Origin: Clostridium amylolyticum
Lineage (GTDB): Bacteria; Bacillota; Clostridia; Clostridiales; Clostridiaceae
Length of the DNA stretch: 64,000 nucleotides
Assembly (NCBI RefSeq): GCF_900142075.1
Contig: NZ_FQZO01000001.1
Coordinates: forward strand, 372,001-436,000
Reading direction: 5' to 3'
The position numbers and the translations under genes were made by a program. Below are positions 8,459-16,094 of this stretch, piece by piece. The notes under the pieces are model-generated. The model had not been told where the DNA came from. It ran no database searches and saw only the letters and a program-made list of their open reading frames with translations. How positions within the stretch are numbered: the first letter of the stretch is position 1; every line of letters begins with the position of its first letter.

Positions 8459-10669
8459 ATGAGTAATTTTAAGGAAAGTCAGAAGGAAGAATTATTGTAC
8501 TTAGAAAAAACATTATCTATTATTAAAACAGAATTTGAGAAAGAAAATGAGTCTTTAAAACTTAAGCTAAGTAAGGTTATAGCTTCAAGAAGGGAAATGT
8601 GGGAGAAAAGTGCACACTCCTCAGAGGATTTTGATAACATACCAGAGATGAATCAGTATTTAAATGAAGTGAATATAGAAACAAGAGGTTTTTCAAGTAT
8701 AGAAAAAAGAATTAATAAATATAAAAGAATGCTTAAATCTCCTTATTTTGGAAGATTTGATTTTGCTGAAGAGGGTTTTAATGATGTGGAAACTATTTAT
8801 GTAGGGTTATATAGTTTCATTGATAAAAGAACTGATGATATTTATGTGTATGATTGGAGAGCTCCTATATCCAGTATATTTTATAGAAATGAATTAGGCA
8901 AAGGGTTTTACAAATCTCCAGTAGGGATTATTTATGGTGATGTTTTATTAAAAAGACAATATAAAATTGAAGATTCAAAGCTTAAATACTTTTTTGACAG
9001 TAGTATAAGAATAAATGATGAAATACTACAGGAAGTGTTAAGTAGAAATTCTTCTGATAAAATGAAAAGTATAGTTGAAACTATTCAAAAGGAACAGGAT
9101 ATTATTATAAGGGATACTGAAAATGAGCTTTTAATTGTTCAGGGTGTTGCTGGAAGCGGGAAGACATCTATCGCACTTCATAGAATAGCCTTTTTGCTTT
9201 ATGAAGGACTAAGCTCAAAACTAGGTATAAATAATATTATAATAATTTCTCCTAATTCTATATTCAGCAAATATATTTCTGATGTACTTCCTGAGCTGGG
9301 AGAAGAAAATGTAAAGCAGTTAACCTTTGATGATTTTGTTTTAGGAGAAAAAAGGCAAAAGCAGATGGAAACTCTTATACAGCTACAGGGGAGTAATGAG
9401 TTTCATTTAAAGCTTGAAAGTATAAAATTTAAGGGTTCCAATGAATTTGTAAAAATACTTCATAGACTACTTAAGTACTATGAGAGACAATTCATTCCTT
9501 TTAAAGATGTATATTATAATGGGAAAACAATTGAAACAGCACAGGAGTTAAAAGGAACATTTCTTAATAATAAGATTGATATGCCTATAGCTAAGAGGTT
9601 AAAGAGAATAGAAGGCATGATGCTAAATAAAATACATCCACTAAGGAAGGATCGCCTTAAGTTAATTGAGAAAGCTGTAGAGAGAAGCACCGAAAATCAT
9701 ATGTTAGAGATAAAATCCTTCAGCAGACTGATAGCTATAAAGGAAGCTAATAGACTTATGGAGTATATTCATAGCTTTACAGAAGTAGATTATATGAGTT
9801 TATATAAAATGCTTTTTCAGAATAAAAATTTATTTTTCAAGCTGGCTAAAGGTATAAAACTTCCAAAGAATATAGATAAAATTATATCTGAAACAAATAA
9901 AAATCTTAATATAGGAGTTATATCCTATGAGGATTCTACAGCACTTTTATTTACCAAACTTATGTTAGAAGGAAATGAAGAATTTGGTGAAATTAAACAG
10001 GTAGTAATAGATGAGGCACAGGATTATTATCCAATACATTATCACATTTTTAAACTTTTGTTTAAAAATGCAAGATATACAGTGTTAGGTGATTTTAATC
10101 AAACCCTTGAAAAAAACTCGGATGAAAACTTATATGATTATATAGAAGAAGTGTTAAATAAAAGAAACTCTTTAAAGCTTACATTAAAGAAAAGTTATAG
10201 ATCTTCTTTTGAGATTAATGCTTTCAATGAAAGAATTCTTAATAATAAAAATGAAATAATATCTTTTGAAAGGCATGAGGCATACCCTAGAGTAAAACGC
10301 AATGAAGATTTAAGTGAAATTAATAATTCTATATTAGAAGACGTGGATAAATTCTATGAGATGGGATATAAATCCATAGCTATTATATGTAAAAATTTAA
10401 AAGAGGCTAAAGATATACAAGAGAGATTAAGTGCCGATATTGATATAAAAATTTTAGATGAAAGCTGCTACGAAAATAAAAGTTCGCTGCTAGTTATGCC
10501 CTCTTATCTAGCAAAAGGTTTAGAGTTCGATGTGGTCCTTGCGTATAATGCTTCTAAAGAAAACTATAATAGTGAGTTTGATAAAAGGCTTCTTTATATT
10601 GCTTGTACTAGAGCATTGCATCAATTGGTATTATATTATACTGGAGAGAAAAGTGATTTTATTGGTTAG
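8459..10669 (+). CDS. helD: HelD-type superfamily 1 helicase (RNA polymerase recycling factor)
   Basis: This 736-residue UvrD/Rep-like ATPase resembles HelD, which binds RNA polymerase and frees stalled or post-termination complexes. The N-terminal coiled coil (about 1-95) matches the arm that enters the polymerase secondary channel. The family signature YDWRAP is at 131-136, Walker A GVAGSGKTS at 229-237, and Walker B VVIDEAQD near 515. The C-terminal 2A region contains LAKGLEFDVV, and motif VI is YIACTRAL. The ATG follows AAGGGAGAG. Clostridial genomes often carry several paralogues, some linked to antibiotic tolerance; no resistance gene is next to this one. Confidence 0.9.
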   Translation: MSNFKESQKEELLYLEKTLSIIKTEFEKENESLKLKLSKVIASRREMWEKSAHSSEDFDNIPEMNQYLNEVNIETRGFSSIEKRINKYKRMLKSPYFGRFDFAEEGFNDVETIYVGLYSFIDKRTDDIYVYDWRAPISSIFYRNELGKGFYKSPVGIIYGDVLLKRQYKIEDSKLKYFFDSSIRINDEILQEVLSRNSSDKMKSIVETIQKEQDIIIRDTENELLIVQGVAGSGKTSIALHRIAFLLYEGLSSKLGINNIIIISPNSIFSKYISDVLPELGEENVKQLTFDDFVLGEKRQKQMETLIQLQGSNEFHLKLESIKFKGSNEFVKILHRLLKYYERQFIPFKDVYYNGKTIETAQELKGTFLNNKIDMPIAKRLKRIEGMMLNKIHPLRKDRLKLIEKAVERSTENHMLEIKSFSRLIAIKEANRLMEYIHSFTEVDYMSLYKMLFQNKNLFFKLAKGIKLPKNIDKIISETNKNLNIGVISYEDSTALLFTKLMLEGNEEFGEIKQVVIDEAQDYYPIHYHIFKLLFKNARYTVLGDFNQTLEKNSDENLYDYIEEVLNKRNSLKLTLKKSYRSSFEINAFNERILNNKNEIISFERHEAYPRVKRNEDLSEINNSILEDVDKFYEMGYKSIAIICKNLKEAKDIQERLSADIDIKILDESCYENKSSLLVMPSYLAKGLEFDVVLAYNASKENYNSEFDKRLLYIACTRALHQLVLYYTGEKSDFIG

Positions 10670-10917
10670 TTTATAATTATATAAATAATACTAAGTTTTT
10701 AATAGTGTGTTTAGTTAGAATATAGGGTTTTGCCAGAAGAATACATTAATGGTAAAATAAAAAAAGTAATAGAATTATATTATTAAAGCACTTAAGGAAT
10801 AATTTAATCAGTACAACTAGAAGGAAGGAAATTTATTATGTTTTTTATTAGGAAGAGTAAATTATAGGAGAAATTTTGATTTTAATAAAAAATTTAGAGG
10901 AAAAAGGGTGGGGTAAG

Positions 10918-11763
10918 ATGTTTAACGAAAAAGAGCAATTAAAAGTTGATTTGAAAAGAATTAAAGATAATGAATACAACCTTAGAGAAGATGAAAAGGT
11001 TATAGATTATCTTGATTTAATGCTTAAGTATGTTGGTGACACTGATCCGGAGTTAAGGGATGTACTAATATATAATATCTTTGTTAATTGGATAGAAGAA
11101 AAAGAATATTTTAGTAATGAAGAGCTAACTAATCTACTAAATAGAATATTAAGTGAAGATTTTATTTTTTATAATATTGGATGTGAGAATGATGACTCAG
11201 TATTAAGAAGGAGTTTCTCAATACTTTTAGTAAATCCAATTTTGTGTGCGCATTTAGATAGAGATTTCCTAGATAAAGATATGATATTAAAGACAAAAGA
11301 TTGTTTGATTAAATATTTTGATGAAGAAAAGGATTTACGTGGATATGATAGCAAAAAGGGGTGGCTGCATGCTTTAGCGCATGCAGCAGACGGAATGCAC
11401 GTATTACTTAATTGTAAAGGGATTACTGAAGATATTTGTAAAGAAGTTATGTTTGCTATAGAAAATAGATTATGTGAAGGAAAAGAGTTTCTAAGTGCTG
11501 AAGAAGATGAAAGGTTAACCACTATAATTTATTATGATATTATAGGAGATAAGTTATTAACTGATGAGTATATTTGTAATTGGATTGAAGGTCTGAGTAA
11601 AGTGCTTGAAATTAAGGATAAGATTACTAGGTTTAAAGCTAGAACAAATGTGAAAAATATTATACGCAGCCTTTATTTTAGAATGCTGCATCTTGAAAAT
11701 AATGAACAAATTTCAAAAGCCATAATTGAGTTAGAAAAGAAGGTAAACTTATATTTAGATTAA
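10918..11763 (+). CDS. DUF2785 family protein
   Basis: This 281-residue protein is rich in acidic residues and helical throughout, with the block GWLHALAHAADGMHVLL (about 150-166) typical of DUF2785. It has no signal peptide and no membrane segment. I start at the ATG after AGGGTGGGG; a longer version from an upstream TTG lacks an RBS. Function is unknown. The 248-base gap upstream holds a 9-codon ATG frame (10838-10867) with a good RBS, which may be a leader peptide or decay. Confidence 0.75.
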   Translation: MFNEKEQLKVDLKRIKDNEYNLREDEKVIDYLDLMLKYVGDTDPELRDVLIYNIFVNWIEEKEYFSNEELTNLLNRILSEDFIFYNIGCENDDSVLRRSFSILLVNPILCAHLDRDFLDKDMILKTKDCLIKYFDEEKDLRGYDSKKGWLHALAHAADGMHVLLNCKGITEDICKEVMFAIENRLCEGKEFLSAEEDERLTTIIYYDIIGDKLLTDEYICNWIEGLSKVLEIKDKITRFKARTNVKNIIRSLYFRMLHLENNEQISKAIIELEKKVNLYLD

Positions 11764-11771
11764 AACTTGGT

Positions 11772-11819
11772 AAAGGGCTTTGATTTAAAAGTTTATGTCA
11801 AAACCCCCTTTCTTTTTTT
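11772..11819 (+). terminator. Terminator after the DUF2785 gene
   Basis: AAAGGGCTTTGA (11772-11783) pairs imperfectly with the C-rich arm ending CCCCCTTT (to 11811), followed by TTTTTTT. Confidence 0.7.
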
Positions 11820-11837
11820 ATAAGGGGGAGAGTATAA

Positions 11838-11921
11838 ATTTTAGTATGCTTAATTGCAGGGTTAATTCCAGCTAGGAAAGCTGCTAAATTGAACCCAGTA
11901 GATTCCTTAAGATATGAATAA
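11838..11921 (+). pseudogene. Remnant: C-terminus of an FtsX/MacB-type ABC permease
   Basis: An open stretch translates to LIAGLIPARKAAKLNPVDSL followed by RYE and a stop. This is the near-invariant C-terminal tail of MacB/FtsX-like ABC transporter permeases. A TAA at 11835 and the lack of any upstream homology show that only about 27 codons survive. It marks a deletion or rearrangement that removed an ABC transporter. Confidence 0.8.
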
Positions 11922-11981
11922 AGGCAGAATTTAAAAATCTAATTTAATGTTATTAGAGGGACAGTAGATATATTATTCTTA

Positions 11982-12353
11982 TTATCCCTCTACGTACTTG
12001 AGATAAGGTATATATTTGTCATCAATTTTAATTAAGACTATATCTTTTCTACCTTCTAGTTCATATATTACAGTACCTATATTCAGTATAGTAGCATCCC
12101 AATCTTTAAAATTATTTTTCACTCCAGTATTATTAATCTTACCTAAAGCTATTCCTTCTTTAAGGGGTAGATCCTTTACCCATTCAATATCCATTGCATT
12201 TATATAAATAGTGCTATTCATAATAAAAAAGTCAGCATCAGGATTATCTTTTAAAAGAGATTGTGGTGAAACATTATTTGATGTGGTGGTTGAACAACCT
12301 GCTAATAGATAAAGTAACGTAAAAAATATAATAATTGCTTTGTTCCTTTTCAT
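11982..12353 (-). CDS. Small putative lipoprotein of unknown function
   Basis: This 123-residue protein begins MKRNKAIIIFF and has a lipobox LLAGC, so it should be lipid-anchored outside the membrane. The mature part has no family I recognise and is mostly beta by composition (TILNIGTVIYELEGRKDIVL, DDKYIPYLKYVEG). AAAGGAGG precedes the chosen ATG; a start seven codons upstream would put the RBS inside the gene. It is monocistronic. Confidence 0.65.
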   Translation of the reverse strand: MKRNKAIIIFFTLLYLLAGCSTTTSNNVSPQSLLKDNPDADFFIMNSTIYINAMDIEWVKDLPLKEGIALGKINNTGVKNNFKDWDATILNIGTVIYELEGRKDIVLIKIDDKYIPYLKYVEG

Positions 12354-12484
12354 ATGCATTCCTCCTTTACACAATAACTTGATTAGATTGCTATACTATT
12401 AAAAATTATTTAAATTATGCTTTTCTTACAAATTATACATGCGATTTGGTTAATAGGTGAAATAAAGGTGAATAGATGAAAGTT

Positions 12485-12545
12485 GCAGCCATATGAGTTA
12501 TAACTTATACTTAAACTTTAATAAGCAATAACTCATATGGCTGAC
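12485..12545. repeat. Hairpin repeat related to 8231-8292, between lipoprotein and guaD
   Basis: The arms 12485-12507 and 12522-12545 share GCAGCCATATGAGTTAT and its complement with a few mismatches. The core matches the hairpin after the XRE gene (GCAGCTATAGGAGTTAT). It lies just after the guaD stop and may terminate guaD on the minus strand. Confidence 0.7.
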
Positions 12546-12555
12546 ATTTTGTTAT

Positions 12556-13020
12556 CTAATATTGTACTCTATCCATCTTAAATTTCCATTCCTCAAAAGG
12601 TTCAAGACTTTCTGTCCTGTCTACTTGTAGAACTTCCACTTGTAATTCTTTTGCAGTGCCTTTTATTACGTCGTAGATGTATTGGTCGTCGAAATCTATG
12701 TTTGCAGCATCTTCTCTAGTGCAGCCATAATATAGTTTTTTTATCTTTGCCCAGTGAATGGCTGCAAAGCACATAGGGCATGGTTCGCAGGAGGAATATA
12801 TCTCACAGTCGGATAAATCAAATCTGCCAAGGGCTCTGGTGGCTTTTCTTATGGCATTAACCTCTGCATGAGCAGTGGGGTCATTGGTGCCGATAACTTC
12901 ATTGTGGGCTCTGGCTATAATCTTACCATCTTTAACGATTACCGCTCCAAAAGGACCACCATCATTGTTTTTCATTCCTTGAAAAGCTTCTTCTACAGCA
13001 ATTTTCATAAACTCATTCAT
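12556..13020 (-). CDS. guaD: Guanine deaminase
   Basis: This 154-residue zinc deaminase of the cytidine deaminase fold converts guanine to xanthine and ammonia. The zinc ligands are His51, Cys81 and Cys84 (HAEVNAIRKA, SCEPCPMC), with catalytic Glu53. The C-terminal segment FDDQYIYDVI and the ending resemble Bacillus GuaD, unlike tRNA adenosine deaminase. It feeds xanthine to the dehydrogenase genes nearby. Its 380-base upstream region holds a structured repeat (13249-13395). The RBS is GGCGGTG. Confidence 0.9.
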   Translation of the reverse strand: MNEFMKIAVEEAFQGMKNNDGGPFGAVIVKDGKIIARAHNEVIGTNDPTAHAEVNAIRKATRALGRFDLSDCEIYSSCEPCPMCFAAIHWAKIKKLYYGCTREDAANIDFDDQYIYDVIKGTAKELQVEVLQVDRTESLEPFEEWKFKMDRVQY

Positions 13021-13248
13021 TCTTTACACCGCCTCATTTAAAATTAGTAAATTGGCTTCAACCCTAAAGTCTATCTTTAATAGAGATATATACTAAGGAA
13101 TCTAGGGTTTGCTTTTGTTATTTTAGATGACAGCTTTTGTTTACGTTAGGCTTAAGAAGTACTTCTCTTCACTGATTCACTACTATCTTTATTTATGAAG
13201 TTATAAATTTATTCTTTTGTAAAGAAGTTATAGGTTCAATTGTTTTAG
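13021..13248 (-). other. Proximal leader of guaD
   Basis: This is 228 non-coding bases. On the minus strand AACCCTA (13103-13109) can pair with TAGGGTT (13060-13066), enclosing a smaller hairpin just upstream of the RBS. I searched for the purine riboswitch core (the conserved loop pair and the UAUA stem) and did not find it. No ORF is convincing. Confidence 0.4.
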
Positions 13249-13395
13249 TTATCCGATAGCTAACCGCTCATTATACCCCCATTTCTTCAAGTGGCAGTAT
13301 AACCAGCGCTAAGCTCATGGGCAAGTTCTTCTAAGTTTCAGCTGGAGAAGGTATTCCTTTTAGGCAAGTCCATCTGAAGCTAAGAATCACTTGAT
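13249..13395 (-). ncRNA. Structured element A, paralogous to 22092-22227
   Basis: Read on the minus strand, this 147-base element starts ATCAAGTGATTC five bases after the YheO-type gene stop. It has a long imperfect outer stem (TTCTTAGCTTCAG with CTGAAACTTAGAA), an inner AAGG-AATA-CCTT hairpin, and a second arm with the hairpin CCACTT-GAAG-AAATGG closed by TTATAC/GTATAA. It ends TTAGCTATCGGATAA. A diverged copy precedes the purine permease. Both base-pairing patterns are retained despite substitutions. It could be an untranslated cis-regulatory RNA of purine genes or a small palindromic mobile repeat. I do not recognise it as a named riboswitch. Confidence 0.55.
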
Positions 13396-13400
13396 GTATG

Positions 13401-14042
13401 TTAAGGTTTATTTTTAATATCTATGTAGTTATATATAGTGTATTTTGAAATTCCTAGAAAGTTAGCTACCTTATCTCCAGCCTTGGTAATTAAGAAAGCA
13501 CCGGCGTCGTTAAGAAATTGAACCGCTTCTATCTTTTGCTCTTTGGTCATTAATGCCACAGGCTTGCCAATTCTTTTTACTGTTTCTTCTAGTAAGTCAT
13601 CTAAAAGTTCATTTACGTTTTGAGGAATTTTATTTGCAGTTTCTATATTTTCATTGCTGCTAGTTAAGGACTCTATAGAATTTTTAGCTATGGTTAATTC
13701 TGTAATATCATAATTTATAGAAAAAATTCCTATAGGTTTATTTTCATCGTCTCTTATATATATGGTGCTAGATTTTAAAATTCTACCATCTTGGGTGGTG
13801 GTGAGATAATTTAACTTGTCCTCAATTACTTCAGAGTTATGTTTTAAAGCGTCCAATACCACTCGTGAGGGGCTAGTGCTTGTGGTTCTGTTGGTAACAT
13901 TTCCATTTTCAATGTATACTATGGAATTATCTATGTTAGGGGATGTAAGGTCATGAATAACCACTTCGCAATTTCGTCCAAACTGTTCAGAAATACCCTT
14001 GGCCAATCTTTTTAAAAAGTCCAAATTAAAGTCAATATCCAT
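13401..14042 (-). CDS. YheO-type PAS/HTH transcriptional regulator
   Basis: This 213-residue regulator has a YheO-like PAS domain (about 8-120, with GRNCEVVIHDL and PIGIFSINYDIT) and a C-terminal HTH_22 domain (about 150-210, ending FLGISKYTIYNYID). It is divergent from adeC across a 273-base region with facing promoters. The same minus-strand promoter architecture recurs before ygeX, so it is the best candidate regulator of the purine island. The ligand is unknown; a purine or urate is a guess. Its RBS is in the GGAGG-like AGCCTCC complement just upstream. Confidence 0.85.
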   Translation of the reverse strand: MDIDFNLDFLKRLAKGISEQFGRNCEVVIHDLTSPNIDNSIVYIENGNVTNRTTSTSPSRVVLDALKHNSEVIEDKLNYLTTTQDGRILKSSTIYIRDDENKPIGIFSINYDITELTIAKNSIESLTSSNENIETANKIPQNVNELLDDLLEETVKRIGKPVALMTKEQKIEAVQFLNDAGAFLITKAGDKVANFLGISKYTIYNYIDIKNKP

Positions 14043-14103
14043 TATAAGCCTCCATGAAATTTAAAAGTATAAAATAAATAAATTTACAAATATTTCTAGA
14101 TTA

Positions 14104-14132
14104 AGTATATCAATGTTTACTTTTAAAATCAA
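14104..14132 (-). promoter_or_regulatory. Promoter of the YheO-type regulator
   Basis: On the minus strand TTGATT, 17 bases, then TATACT. The downstream half (ATTGATATACT) is identical to the ygeX promoter at 26024-26052. TTACAAA motifs flank it in both regions and may be operators. Confidence 0.65.
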
Positions 14133-14249
14133 TATAATTTACAAAAATAATAATTACTTACAAAAACTTTTGAAAGACATGGATTAATAAAACATTTCAT
14201 ATAATATTTAAAAAACATCCTTAATTAAAAGATTATTCTGAATATTATA

Positions 14250-14278
14250 TTGACTTTGATTGCCTAAAAATGTAATAT
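14250..14278 (+). promoter_or_regulatory. Promoter of the adeC-xdhABC operon
   Basis: TTGACT (14250-14255), 17 bases, TAATAT (14273-14278), about 38 bases before adeC. Confidence 0.65.
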
Positions 14279-14315
14279 TAAGAAACAAAAGGATTGGATA
14301 GGAGAATGTATTAGT

Positions 14316-16052
14316 ATGAAATTAAGTAAAACTAAACATTTAATTGAGGTGGCTGCAGGAAGGAAAAAGGCAGATTTTTTAATAGAAAATTGTCGAGTTG
14401 TAAATGTTTTCTCGCAAGAAATTATTTATGGTAATCTTGCGATGAGTGAGGGAGTTTTTGTGGGAATGGGGGATTATGAAGGGGAACAGGTAATAGATGG
14501 TGAAGGAAAATATATAGTCCCTGGACTCATTGATTCCCATGTGCACATAGAATCCTCCATGGGTTCTCCTTATGAGTTTGCTAGAGCTGTAATACCTAGG
14601 GGTACCACTACGGTGATAGCAGACTGCCATGAAATAGCCAATGTAAAAGGGATTAATGGAATAAAGTACATGCTTCAAGCTAGCGAAAATCTTCCTTTAG
14701 ATGTATATATTATGCTGCCATCCTGTGTTCCTGCCACTAGCTTTGAAAGTTCAGGTGCCATATTAGAAGCTGAGGATTTAGAAGAGCTTATGGAGCATCC
14801 AAGGGTACTAGGACTAGGAGAAATGATGGACTATATAGGGGTTGTTTTAGGTGAGGAAGGAGTTTTAGATAAACTTGAACTTACGGAGAAGTATCATAAG
14901 ATAGTGGACGGACATGGTCCTATGTTAAAGGATAAAGAGCTTAATACCTATGCTGCAGCAGGGATCAAGACGGATCATGAGTGTAGCAGCCATAAAGAAG
15001 CTTTAGATAGACTTAGAAACGGTATGTATATAGCCATAAGGGAAGGATCTGCTGCAAAAAATTTGCTAGACTTACTTCCATCTGTGAATTCTTTTAATGA
15101 GAGAAGATTTACCTTTTGTACAGATGATAGGCACCCTAAGGATATATGGTATGAAGGGCATATAGATAATAACATTAGGATGGCTATAAAAAAGGGAGTA
15201 AACGCGGTTACTGCCATTAGAATGGCAACTTTAAATACCGCAGAGTGCTATGGGTTAAAAAACTTAGGAGCCATTGCCCCAGGATTTATAGCAGATTTTA
15301 TAATGGTGGATAATTTAACAGATTTTAATGTGGTAAAGACCTTTAAAAAAGGTATGGAAATAAAGGCGGATTGGCATAAAAGCATCAATGAAGACAAAGA
15401 ATTATTAGCCACTGTTTCAAACAGCGTTAATATAAAGCCTTTTACAGAAGAGGACTTGAAAGTAAAGCTATCCAGTGTTTATGCAAAAGTGATTAAAATC
15501 AAAAAACATAGCCTTATCACAGAAAAAGTTGAGAGGGCTGTAAAAATAGATGAAAAGGGATACTTTGTATATGATGACTCAGTAGATATATTACCTATTT
15601 ATGTATTTGAAAGGCATAAAGGTATCGGTAATATAGGTAAAGGACTAATAGAAGGATATGGATTAAAAAATGGAGCCATTGCCTCAACCATAGCTCATGA
15701 TTCTCACAATTTGATAGTTATAGGTAGCGATATCTTGAGTATCAAAAGTGCTGTAGAAAAAGTCATAGAAATTGGCGGAGGGCTGGTTATTGCTAAGGAG
15801 GGCAAAATAAGAGGATACCTGTGTTTAGATATTGCAGGAATAATGTCTAGCAAAGATTTGAAAACTGTATCTAAAGTGCAGGAAGAGCTAAATAACATAG
15901 CTATGGAGGAACTTAAAGTAAATGAAGGGGTTAATGCTTTTATGACCTTGGCTTTCATGGCACTACCGGTTATTCCAGAATTAAAACTTACAGACAAGGG
16001 ACTATTTGATGTAGTGAGATTTCAGCACACTAGCTTATCAAGAAAAGGATAG
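14316..16052 (+). CDS. adeC: Adenine deaminase
   Basis: This 578-residue amidohydrolase (normal length) deaminates adenine to hypoxanthine. The binuclear metal motif is HVHIESS at 75-81. Further family blocks are HEIANVKG, GLGEMMDY, GHGP, KTDHECS and FCTDDRHP, with a C-terminal AdeC-specific domain containing ATIAHDSHNLIVIG. An AGGAG precedes the ATG with a somewhat long spacing. It opens the operon with xdhA, xdhB and xdhC, so hypoxanthine would go straight to oxidation. Confidence 0.93.
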   Translation: MKLSKTKHLIEVAAGRKKADFLIENCRVVNVFSQEIIYGNLAMSEGVFVGMGDYEGEQVIDGEGKYIVPGLIDSHVHIESSMGSPYEFARAVIPRGTTTVIADCHEIANVKGINGIKYMLQASENLPLDVYIMLPSCVPATSFESSGAILEAEDLEELMEHPRVLGLGEMMDYIGVVLGEEGVLDKLELTEKYHKIVDGHGPMLKDKELNTYAAAGIKTDHECSSHKEALDRLRNGMYIAIREGSAAKNLLDLLPSVNSFNERRFTFCTDDRHPKDIWYEGHIDNNIRMAIKKGVNAVTAIRMATLNTAECYGLKNLGAIAPGFIADFIMVDNLTDFNVVKTFKKGMEIKADWHKSINEDKELLATVSNSVNIKPFTEEDLKVKLSSVYAKVIKIKKHSLITEKVERAVKIDEKGYFVYDDSVDILPIYVFERHKGIGNIGKGLIEGYGLKNGAIASTIAHDSHNLIVIGSDILSIKSAVEKVIEIGGGLVIAKEGKIRGYLCLDIAGIMSSKDLKTVSKVQEELNNIAMEELKVNEGVNAFMTLAFMALPVIPELKLTDKGLFDVVRFQHTSLSRKG

Positions 16053-16094
16053 CTCCTTTTAAATAATTAAAAATAACATAGAGGGAGGATTAAA

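Noticed and set aside
10838..10867. 9-codon frame with a good RBS upstream of the DUF2785 gene
   Set aside because: Too short to support as a gene. It could be a leader peptide, but no attenuator structure is seen.
13021..13400. Purine riboswitch before guaD
   Set aside because: The conserved loop sequences and closing stem of the guanine/adenine aptamer were not found on either strand.
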